Under the pieces are notes generated by a model. The model saw only the letters and a list, made by a program, of their open reading frames with translations. It ran no database searches and was not told the origin of the DNA. A stretch of 64,000 nucleotides of DNA from Paragonimus skrjabini miyazakii (lineage: Eukaryota; Platyhelminthes; Trematoda; Plagiorchiida; Troglotrematidae): NCBI GenBank assembly GCA_014338405.1, contig JTDE01000105.1, positions 363,420-427,419 on the forward strand, read 5' to 3'. Made by a program: the position numbers and the translations under genes. Of the stretch, positions 1 through 9,139 are shown piece after piece. How positions within the stretch are numbered: the stretch's first letter is position 1; each line of letters opens with the position of its first letter.

Positions 1-3000
1 AATACGGCATTTCAGTTCATTATAGGAATAGTGGGCAATTAAAAACGAACGAATGCTCTGTGTTCGATGAAACATCTGTGAGCTTGTGAAGGGTGAACAC
101 ATGCCATCATCATAATAGGCAGCAATGTATTGGTGGTTTTTACAGATGTTTAGCTGTCACACAACCCTGAGGAAAAAAGCAAGCCCGTGACAGCAAGAGA
201 GAAAGAAAAGGGTAGGGGATTTAACTGCTAAAAATAGCTACGTCTATATTCAAGCATACAACATTAAGGCGCCTCCACTTTCCAAACAACAAATCCGAGC
301 TGTATGTGAAAGTAAGAAGTCAGCAACAAGACAGCTTCATTACGGCTTTCATTGCCCCGTGTCACTAAGGTACTTCCTTCACAAACAACTCGATAAAACA
401 ACAACAACATTCAAGCCACTGAGCCTGATCAGGCACAGGCATTGATTAGGAAACCTAGTAGTTCGCCCTTCTAGATCTGGGCCTCCTAGCAGTATCGCAG
501 ACCACATACAACCATGAATACATTATGTGGAATTATCTTATGAGTGAATTTGTCACAAGATGTAAGGCATAGAGCGGAAGTGAACTGAAGTGTGCCAGCA
601 GTGATTGAAACAATTTAATAAGTAGGTCGGTAAATTAAAGTAGAACAAAGAGGGAAAATGGAACAAAGAACCAAACACCAAGTTACAGTTACAGGCATTT
701 GAAAAAAGTTATAAAATATAAGATAGAAGTGAGACAATGTACTTCGGAAGAGTCTGTTGATACGTGCCAACTAAATTGAGTTAAACTAAAGAAATTCTTG
801 GTTGTGGAGTATATGAAGAGTGATGTGCCATCCGTATGTACAGATGAATACTAATCAGTTGAATCAATGAGCAGGTTGTATTTTTCCAAAGACAATATCC
901 GGTATGTTGAATAACACAGTCTTAACCTTCTACGGTGTGAAACTGGGACATCATCTGCTCTATCCCTTCTTAAAGTACAGTGACCTTCTTAGACACGCTC
1001 ATCGTAAGTGCTACTTGTTTACAATGACCAGTTTTGTGATAGACGGCACGATTAGTGTTGGACACTGACTTACTTAGCATTTACAAATATCATCTCTAAA
1101 ATGTTTGCAAAAGAAATTGTAGAATCAACAACATCCCTTCTCTTACAGTGACTAATTTTTGTATGCCATTGGGTCAGCTACTTTAGTGAGGCTTACTATA
1201 TACTGATTTATTCGTACGTTATATTCGTACAATCCACAACCACTTCATGAAATTACGTGATTACAACTTCATCTAGATATAGATAGACCTTTAACGTACA
1301 GAAATGTATGCAGATTACCATAGTTAATAGGACTCAATGACCTTGTACAGTCGAGTTAGATGTAACCTGTGTTTAATTATTACAACAATCTACTACATTA
1401 TGTCTGAGGCTTGAGAAAAATCGAACTAACTGAGTAAGCCAACCAGTGTGAAATAGAAATTACATTCGATAAGTAAACTTTACTTCAGCCTTAAACAGAA
1501 TCTAAAATTTTATCTCATGAACCTAGTTAATTTGTATTAACGTTTAGGTTGAGATTAGTTATTCACCAGCCAAACTTAGGTTATCGGCAGTGTGACACAG
1601 GAGAAAGTCACAACTTCTGTTCGAAGTTGATATTTTAAGTTTTGCGATAAAACCGTCGGTTTGCAGAGGACCAAGAGAGGATCTGAGTTTCTTTCCGGTG
1701 ATAAAACGTTTTGACAAACCTTCGGCTCGTTGATTTGAAACCGCGTTAGTTTGTTAAAATATGATTGCATCACACTTAGTCTGATGAAGAACCGTCAAAA
1801 ATAGATTACCTTCTAGGTTGTATTTTCAGCTTTTGTAATCCGTTCAGCTGTTGACCAAAGTGCTTTTTATTATCTATTGAACCGAACATACAGTAAAACC
1901 GTGAAACTATCCTTAGGCAAAGCAAACGAACCAACAAGAACTCAATTATTCACAACTCACGAAGCAAAAATCTGCAAAAAATCAACCAGAGATAATTCAA
2001 CATATAGTTTTCTTGAGGAAAATTGTTATATATCCTGCGAAGGCCACCCAGTAGACAGGACATATTGTCTGTTTTAGATGAATGTACCGGTAGTTTGTCT
2101 CTACTTGACTTACTTTGCATTTTCGGATACCTCATGTAGGTAAATGGGAATTATTTCGCGAGCCAATTGCAGTCTGGTACGGTCAGATAAATCTCATCTT
2201 TTTATGAGATGTTTCCTACAGTTATTTTATCTACGGAACATGCCAGCCACAGAAGAACGTTGATTTCGTGTCTCACTTGGAACTGCTTGCTTAACAAGGT
2301 CGAAATTAGTATATTTTATGGGTTAATTGCTCGGTTCTGTGTTCCAGGGCAGCAAATGGGAACCCAAAGTTATGCGATGCCCTTCGACCGTGAAAAATAT
2401 ATCCACTGAGAACAGTGCGTATTGCCTAAAAATCCGTACCGTTACATGACAGTTTGCGGGCTCACGAGACAACGGGTTGTGTGACATATTCAAGTAATGA
2501 CTTCTTTTTACTTATAAACGTGATTAGTCAGTCTGGATAACTAAACTCTACGTACAGCACCTCATAACCCACTACAGCTTTGGCTCCATAGGGAGTTCAG
2601 CTGAAATTAAGGTATTTGTTAGGTATCTGGATTCTATGCCTTTTTTGTGTTTAATTCAGGGTAGCACACGTATAAGAACTGGAAGCTAACGGAACTCGTG
2701 TAGAGTTAGTGCGGTTGCAGATGGGTTCCTCATCGTAACCTGCACAAGTAATCAGAACCCCACATTAATCGTTTTTTGGCGGGTGCTTACTTCCGGCAGT
2801 CGGTTTGCAATCTCCTTACCCTCTAGTTAGTTCACCTTGTGTTTAAACAATCTACTTGTCCACGTGGATCGGCTGGATCTGCACAACTTGCTAAAAAGTG
2901 TCAGACCTAGTCAGGACAAATAATTAATTGCCAGTATTTATGGACATGATGAAACCGAACTTCCTCATTTTGCTAACCCAGTTCAGCTTATTTATCTAGC

Positions 3001-3410
3001 TGAGTAATCTCCTGATGACCCCAAAAAATATTTGTGAGGAGAGACACACATGCTAAGTCACGTGATTTGGGCGCACTGGATCATTTTTACTGCAGCAGGT
3101 CTGCGACTATCGTGTTATATGGGCCCATCTGCAATATAACCTACTCAACACACCCTTATATTCTCGTGTCTGGGAAGAGTTTTTGACTTTATATATACAG
3201 AACGACATATTTTAATCAGTTATTTAGCGTACTTTCACTAGATGCTTGAAAATGACACTAATTCAATTCGGAGATTTATCTCGCTTTATGTAGTTTCAAC
3301 AGTAATTACTGAGGTGTTATAGAAATACCAGATTTTAGGTTCGACCGTGATTAAAAATTTTTAAAAGCGCTGTCATAAGTTTTAAAATTTCATCATTGTA
3401 TTGTTTACAG
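1..3410. other. Left flank, no recognised gene
   Basis: AT-rich DNA with only short open frames and no recognisable protein, RNA gene or repeat copy. It ends at a splice acceptor (ttgtttacag, 3401-3410), so at least its right part is intron of the exchanger gene. I searched the frames by eye for the first half of an NCLX protein (extracellular N-terminus, alpha-1 repeat) and found none, so those exons are either too short to see or beyond the window edge. Confidence 0.6.
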
Positions 3411-4085
3411 AGTCAAGAAAAACATCCCACTTCGCCTCTCCAATTCGTGTTGCGTCTCCCACTCTCTCTGTGCCTTCGCAAGAAGATGAAACTTTCGATA
3501 AAATGATGTTCCCGTCTAGGAAAATCACGCTAGATCTAGTACCAAAAGAAACGCAGCAAACCGATGCGATAGCCATTTTTCCAAAGGGCCCACAACTAAC
3601 CGAACTGGACCAGTTGGAAGAAATCGAGGGCACCGAGGTTAGCCAATTGACTTTGTGGGCTTCCAAAGGCATGTGGCATCATCTGGCATACTACATGATA
3701 CCTTTTGATGTGGAATCATGGGTGGAATTGTCCGTTTTGAGCAAAGTAATGCAGATCTTAAAAATACCGATATTTCTCATTTTTCGGATTACAATTCCGA
3801 CAGTTTTGGAGGAACTGACGGATGACATGGTCGTAGAAGATGAGAAAAAAATAGAAGGCAATGAAAAAGTCGAAGTGGCGCACTGTGATGAAACGACAGT
3901 AGATAAGGCGCAGTATGCTGGGAACTCAACTCTTATATCTTCACTTTTTCCTACCGAAATAGAAACAAAGGCTGAGGAACAGCAACCACAAATGTTGGAC
4001 TTCGAGGCGATGCACGGATGGTGTAAGCCGCTAAACGTGGCACAGTGTGTTATCGTCCCTACATTATGGCCGCTTTTACTCACCT
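3411..4085 (+). CDS. SLC8B1: Exchanger exon: large cytosolic/matrix loop and first TM after it
   Basis: Acceptor ttgtttacag at 3401-3410 and donor ACCT|GTAAGT at 4085/4086 bound a 675 nt exon open throughout. The first part is a hydrophilic Ser/Thr/Glu-rich loop. The stretch near 3689-3805 (motif LKIPIFLIFRITIPTV) aligns with the NCLX segment ending LLLLTVPVV, and KPLNVAQCVIVPTLWPLLLT at the end aligns with the first membrane segment of the C-terminal half. Between them lies an acidic insertion of about 73 residues (3806-4024), where vertebrate NCLX has roughly 15. The open frame continues past the donor to 4180, but homology stops at the donor. Confidence 0.87.
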
Positions 4086-6166
4086 GTAAGTTGACCAGCA
4101 AAGTGTTTAGCAATATGATGATCATCTACGGTTTCATGAGCGATGGCCTTGAACCTGTCGGTGAAATCCCTACATCCTGACAAACGTTAGAGAAGTAGAA
4201 ATAAAGTTTATGTAAAAGTTTCATGCATAATTTGTAATAGATATGTACTCACTTACGCCTATCCACTAGACAAATTTCGATTGCCACCTCGGTGAAGTTT
4301 TTTCGGAAATGAGTTAATGGCTAACTCGAAAACCACAGTTTTGCCCCCTGGTTCTGTGTTGCTCTCGAGAACCAAAGTAATTTCTGTCCACTGACCTTTG
4401 TTCACCAGTCTCATAAGTAGGCACTTAGTTGTCAGACGTACTTCCCATTCCTTGGTCAGCTGCAGCTCGCCGGTTATGATTATCTGGTTAGTTTCACTAC
4501 CCGGTTGAGCAAGTGGATGCAAATCACATGTTCAGCCTATGTTCCCCAGGCTAACCTTGTTCTGTCAATCGACTGGACGTAGGCCAACGCTAGAAACGTT
4601 CCAGCGGTGCGATTTACGAAATGAAACGGTTGGTATTATGCAAATATTAGCGGAATAATAATGTTATATGGAAATAACGCTGTGTTCGAGAAGTAAATAT
4701 GTAGAAATCTAACGCTGCTTATGCTTGGTTAAAGCAATCTTGCTCAGGTGGATAATTTGGCAGGCCTCTTTTAAATAAAAGCATTAGACTGGAATCTAGC
4801 TGTTCATAAATCTGACAGTGATTCGCATCTACACCACAACCCGGGTTTGAATTCCGGTCTGTCCTCCGACGGAAACACTCTGTTAGCTACTGCAACAGTA
4901 ACTTCAAGTAGAATATGACAGAATTATCGTAACCAAATGTTCAACCACGCCTAGCTGTGAATAATCCCCAGTTTGCCTGACCATTTTCAAAGGAGACAGC
5001 AATTGTTCTGTTAACTCCAATCAATAGTCTTATGACCTGAAAAAGTGTATGAGTTTAACCCTTGATCACGGCAAACAGTTATAATACCTTCGATCTCCAA
5101 GGAGCAAAACTCAGTGTCGGAACTTCTTTACTGAAGAGATTGAATGAAAAGCCTCTAGGAAGACAAAACAGCGATCCTCTGTAGATGATGTCCAAACATT
5201 ATTCAGAAGTCTTCGAATAGAACATTTAGGGTTAGTGGTGGACGCTTGGATTTTGCTGTGCATTAGTGAAATGTCGCATCTTATTTTAGAACACCCCAAT
5301 ATCATAATGCTAAAGGAATACGAAAAGGAATATTCCCGGAAGTTTTATCTAGTTAGACCTTTTTACATTGAAAGAACGACGTCAAAATTTGGTTTTACAA
5401 AGACGTACTGGTTCATATTGTTAGTCTTTAGCTGTAATGTTTTCAGACAACGACGCTAATGACTAGAGTCATTGATAGGGGTTCGAGTTCAGATAGATTC
5501 AAACATTCTTATCGGGACCTGGACATCATAGAAGTATTCAGCATATGCTTTACACTAAGGGTTTCAAGACAACAAATATAATATTTATGTCAGTTAACAG
5601 TTGGCTTCTCCCCATTGTCCGATTGCCTACTATCGAAGCAGGTGACCGGAAGGGGTACTTAAATTGTGATTATTCGTAACCGTTCTAAGTTGGTGTAAGA
5701 GTTGAGTCCTGCAAACAGTCGGTCCTAGTGACCACCAACGAAGTGATGGACAGGTGGACAGCTGTTTCGATCTAGTTAGGTTTCATCAGCATCATGCACA
5801 CTAGAAAATCGAACCCATGTCCCGTGAATAAACTGATGCGACCCAACTAGGTCGAACCAGCTGTCCACCACTTCAGTGATAGTCACTGGGACAAAATGTT
5901 TGCAAAAATCCTTCCCAACACCTTCTGGGACTGTGTTGGATGCTTGCTCGTTTGCAGGCCAATCACAAAACGGCTGATTGGTTTCGGTTTATTAGCGAAA
6001 AGAAGCGTAACAGCGGTTAACTTACGAGTTTACAATCCACGACAGGCATATTGTGAAGTTAGATAAAGTTTTAAACTTGAATTGACAAACCAAATCAGAA
6101 CAGCGTAATTTTTGTCGATTGTATTCAGATTTTGCTTACTTCCCTACCTTACCTGTCCATCTTCAG
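4086..6166 (+). other. Intron of exchanger gene
   Basis: Starts GTAAGT and ends cttcag. It contains the long hairpin at 5722-5892 and a weak tRNA T-arm-like motif (GGGTTTGAATTCC, about 4844) that could be an old SINE head. No other gene is seen. Confidence 0.75.
5722..5892. repeat. Long imperfect inverted repeat (hairpin, MITE-like)
   Basis: Arm 5722-5789 and the reverse complement of arm 5833-5892 match over about 60 bases with a few mismatches and small gaps. Shared blocks include gtcc-agtgac at the outer end, tggacagctg, ttcga-ctagtt and catcag at the inner end. A loop of about 43 nt separates the arms and includes atgggttcgatt on the - strand, which resembles a pol III B box. Whether this is a foldback transposon, a hairpin RNA locus or a head-to-head repeat pair cannot be told from one copy. 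Confidence 0.75.
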
Positions 6167-6466
6167 CTGATGGCAAGCTGCTCGGAATAACGACGATTGG
6201 TAACAGTCCGGTACCAGTTTTTGTGCCTTTTACGATTGGCGGGTTTGTTATCGCCCTGATTGTAAACTTTACTTCCAAATGGAATCATCCACCTCGTTTC
6301 TATCACCGACCGTTTTTCGCTACACTGGGGTTTGTCACATCCATTGTATGGATCTACGCACTAGCGCATGAGCTGGTCAACTCACTGGAGGCGCTTGGCA
6401 TCGTCTGGGAGATTAGCGAAGCCATACTGGGATTGAGTATCATGGCTTTGGCCAGCTCCATAGGTG
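6167..6466 (+). CDS. SLC8B1: Exchanger exon: TM segments leading into the alpha-2 repeat
   Basis: Acceptor cttcag at 6161-6166 completes the split Ser codon from the previous exon; donor GGTG|GTGAGT follows 6466. It encodes two strongly hydrophobic segments (around VFVPFTIGGFVIALIVNF and FFATLGFVTSIVWIYALAHE) and the start of the alpha-2 repeat, EAILGLSIMALASSIG. The WIYALAHELVNSLEALGIVW region aligns with NCLX WINAAATEVVNILRSLGVVF. In vertebrate NCLX the motif is GNSIGD; here the Asn position is Ser (ASSIGD across the splice). Confidence 0.9.
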
Positions 6467-6691
6467 GTGAGTTGCAAATTCTGAGAAGTCATTCGTATAG
6501 AAAACTGCGAGAAATTGGACAAATTTCTAAACTTTGTTTAAGCTTTGACAAAACACAAACGGTATTGTGTTCGGCGCCTTGTGTTCAATATTGTTTAAGT
6601 CTTGCCTACTGTATTGTATTATTGTTTACTTCATAAAGCTGTTGATGCATGGAAACGTTGGATGGAAAACTCATTAAAATGGTTCAAAATA

Positions 6692-6828
6692 CTACTGATG
6701 AATAGTGGTGGCTTTTGTTTCTATATAAATTAAACATCACTCATAATTCATCTCAGCTGTCACATTCCCACAGACCTACCAGTCAGCCTCTTTAGATGAA
6801 ACCAAAATCCCGTAATACTCATCAGTGA
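6692..6828 (-). mobile_element. Inverted tail of the hammerhead SINE, joined to a + tail stub
   Basis: Bases 6692-6796 are the reverse complement of the unit's 3' part (actactgatgaatagtgg through cagtcagcctcttt). Bases 6797-6828 then read in + orientation as the last part of a unit tail (tactcatcagtga), running straight into the full unit at 6829. This makes a small fold-back in front of the tandem dimer. Confidence 0.75.
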
Positions 6829-7260
6829 TCAAAATAACGCTCAACAAGTTAATGGTTTTTGTGACTTCAACTTGGAGGAACGTCCGAACATTGGGATCAT
6901 TGAGTAGAGTTAACGGAACAGTGACTGTGTCGCCCCTCACGATGACAGGACGACCTGCACAGTACTCATGAATGGATGTGGCTGGAGGTTTACGTACGAC
7001 GACTCAGTCGTGCTTAATGTGAGGTCAATGGCGCAGTGGTCAACACAGTTGCCTCATGAACAGCGTGGCCGGAGTTCTAGTCCCAGCCGTGTCAAGGGTA
7101 TGCACTACTGACGAGCTCTAATGAGAGCGAAACTCAAGTCTATTGTTTCCTCTGCTCGAAAGAGGCCGACTGGAGAGTCTACGGGAATGCGACAGCTGCG
7201 ATAAACTGGGGGTGATTTTCAAATTGAAATTACCCAAATCTCCGACTACTCATCAGTAAT
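6829..7260 (+). mobile_element. Hammerhead-bearing tRNA-headed SINE, unit 1 of tandem dimer
   Basis: Best-preserved copy (432 bp) of the window's main repeat. In order: a 5' region beginning tcaaaataacgctcaacaag, an A-box-like TGGCGCAGTGG (7029-7039), a B-box-like GAGTTCTAGTCCC (7072-7084), a hammerhead core (7097-7150), a segment with ggccgactggagagtct, and a tail ending gactactcatcagtaat. The next unit starts immediately at 7261. No open frame of note, so it is non-autonomous. The layout resembles the schistosome Sm-alpha SINE-like family by design, not demonstrated identity. Confidence 0.85.
7097..7150 (+). ncRNA. Hammerhead ribozyme, complete conserved core
   Basis: Core CUGACGA (7108-7114), stem II GCUCU/AGAGC with loop AAUG (7115-7128, five perfect pairs), then GAAA (7129-7132). 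A very short stem III (A-U, C-G with a four-base loop) leads to a GUC cleavage triplet ending at 7140. Stem I can pair GCACUA (7102-7107) with UAUUGU (7141-7146) with one mismatch. All catalytic core positions visible by eye are intact. Two-pair stem III hammerheads often work best as dimers, and a second core lies 433 bp downstream. Activity is untested. Confidence 0.8.
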
Positions 7261-7656
7261 TCAAAATATCGCCTAACAGGTTTAATGAGATCGGAGATTT
7301 CGACCTGTCTAGGAAGTACTAATCGCGGGGTTATGGATTGGAGTTAACAAACAGTAACTGTGTCTCCTCTCGAGGCGATCGGGTAACCTGATCATTACTC
7401 ATAAGCGAAAGTGGTTGAGCGTTCACATATGATACTTCGGTCGTGCCTAATGTGAAGTTAATGGCGCACTGGTAAACACAGTTGCCTCATGAATAGCGTG
7501 GTCGTGGTTCTAGTTTTGGTCGTGGCGAGGATATGCACTACTGACGAGCTCTGCTGAGAGCAAAACTCGAGTCCACTGTTTCCTCCGCTCGAAAGAGGCC
7601 GACTGGAGAGTCTATGGGAATGCGACATCTGCGATCAATTGTGGACGATGTTCAGT
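7261..7656 (+). mobile_element. Hammerhead-bearing SINE, unit 2 of tandem dimer
   Basis: Starts at tcaaaatatcgcctaac directly after the tail of unit 1 and repeats its order: A-box-like TGGCGCACTGG (7462-7472), degraded B box (about 7504-7517), hammerhead-like core at 7541, ggccgactggagagtct and gcgatcaattgtgg. It loses the final tail near 7656. Hammerhead cores of the two units are exactly 433 bp apart (7108 and 7541). Confidence 0.83.
7529..7580 (+). ncRNA. Hammerhead core, probably inactivated
   Basis: CUGACGA at 7541-7547 and a five-pair stem II (GCUCU, loop GCUG, AGAGC; 7548-7561) are intact, and GUC follows the short stem III. The GAAA box reads AAAA (7562-7565), changing conserved G12, which by family knowledge should abolish or sharply reduce self-cleavage. 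Confidence 0.68.
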
Positions 7657-7954
7657 TTATACTATTTTCAGAATAGATAAAGTTTCCGCGAGATCGACTT
7701 ATTTAAGGAGGCCATTGCAATTTTGTTTGAAGAAAATAATCTAAAATGACCGTGTAATAATGGAGTTTGCATGAAAATTCGCTTTTTACCCGCATTCAGT
7801 AAATCTGTTTAAAATCGTTATCAAAACTGATAGTATGACATTATTAATGTTGCGACAACACTATGTTGAAATTACGATCAATATTGGATCGTTACGTTCG
7901 ACGGTGATCAGAGAAGCAAATGGGCTAACATATGTTTTCATTAATTTATCATCA

Positions 7955-8240
7955 AGTCGGTGGACATAAATGGAGACCGATAGGGCTTGAGTAGAGGATA
8001 ACACACTGGCTTAAAAACCATAAGAACCAGATGGCAACATCAGACGAGCAAAAGGATACACCTCTGATGAGCTCCATTTGGAGAAAAAATACACTCTAGT
8101 GCATCGTTCCGGAACGAGCCAAACAAACTGCTGATGCAAATACATATGCTGCGATCTACTGTGGGCGGTGCTCAACGATTTAGACCCTCAAATTTCAAGG
8201 AGTACGTAATAGCTCCTTTAACTGTGCTGCGAACGTTTTA
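7955..8240 (+). mobile_element. Diverged SINE unit with hammerhead-like core
   Basis: Contains CUGAUGA (8064-8070), a GCUCC-AUUU-GGAG stem (8071-8082) followed by A-runs instead of GAAA, then a tail-like gctgcgatctactgtgggcg. Order and spacing match the main unit, but the sequence has drifted, suggesting an older subfamily. Confidence 0.5.
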
Positions 8241-8637
8241 CTGATCCAAAATCACGCAGTTTTATGATCCATTGTTCTCCCAACTTGGTGTAGTGAAACG
8301 CTGAACGCTTTTTTTGTCTTCAGTTCACTTAGAGGTATGGCCGTTTATCACTCTTGCAAATTTAACTAAGCTATGTGGTATTTCCAAGTTGAGCATCACC
8401 CACAATTGATCGCAGTTGTCACATTCCCTTAGACTTGTGTCATTTGTGTTATTTGATTTTAATAAACTTAAGACACCATAACACGTTTCTGACTTCAAAA
8501 AGACCGGTAATAGGATATATTTTGAATTTTATGGTCTAAACGATAACTAGATACGGTAATATAGTAGCAACCTGCCAAGGCGAAATTTTAACGGATATTT
8601 GCTCTGCCAATGTCAATTTTTAATCACTCCATTACAG

Positions 8638-8786
8638 ATATCATGTCGAATTGTTTGTTGGCACGAAATGGCTACCCGCGGATAGCTTATGCTGCCTGTA
8701 TTGGTTCGCCTCTTTTCAACTTACTGCTAGGTGCCGGGTTATCATACACAATCAAAATTAGTCGCGGAGACGATGGATATGCTACG
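8638..8786 (+). CDS. SLC8B1: Exchanger exon: core of alpha-2 repeat
   Basis: Acceptor cattacag ends at 8637 and the exon's AT completes the Asp codon of SSIGD; donor ACG|GTGAGT follows 8786. The 49 codons read DIMSNCLLARNGYPRIAYAA, then a glycine-rich hydrophobic segment CIGSPLFNLLLGAGLSYT. This aligns residue by residue with NCLX DAFSDFTLARQGYPRMAFSA and CFGGIIFNILVGVGLG. The Asn of FNLLLG is kept; the second Gly of FGG is Ser here. Confidence 0.9.
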
Positions 8787-8936
8787 GTGAGTATTTTGTT
8801 GTTCTTTTATGTGGCTTTTTAATAAATTATCATAAATATTTGAGCTACTCACAAAGTGTGAGTAGTTAATCTATTCGTCATCTGTACCTTGCCACTACAA
8901 CTGAATTTGACTCATGGTAAAGCTTCGCATATGTTA

Positions 8937-9130
8937 CTGATGAGTAGTAGGGGATTTTGTTTTCCATATGAGCTGAACATCATTCATAAGTGAAGGCAGC
9001 TGTCGCATTCTCATAGACATTCCAGTCAGCTCCTTTCGAAAAGAATCACTAGACTCGAGTTTCGCTCTTATTTGAACTCACCAGTAGTGCATATTTTTAC
9101 CACTGCCTGGGCTAGAACCCCGGCCTATGA
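8937..9130 (-). mobile_element. Hammerhead SINE copy, reverse orientation, 3' half
   Basis: On the - strand it runs from a B-box-like GGGGTTCTAGCCC (about 9110-9123) through the hammerhead region to the tail ending tactcatcagtaac at 8937. The core reads CUGGUGA (9084 to 9078), so conserved A6 is G, but the downstream GCGAAACUCGAGUC is present. It lies 150 bp after an exchanger exon, inside the last intron. Confidence 0.72.
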
Positions 9131-9139
9131 TTATGAGCT

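Noticed and set aside
3382..4125. Open frames on the - strand opposite the exchanger exon
   Set aside because: Antisense shadows of a real exon; the + frame has homology and splice borders.
4259..4522. 87-codon frame on the - strand in the first exchanger intron
   Set aside because: Protein-like composition but no family, no splice context and no second copy seen; kept out for lack of support.
4790..4880. tRNA gene around GGGTTTGAATTCC
   Set aside because: A B-box-like motif is present but no convincing A box or cloverleaf stems; at most an old SINE relic.
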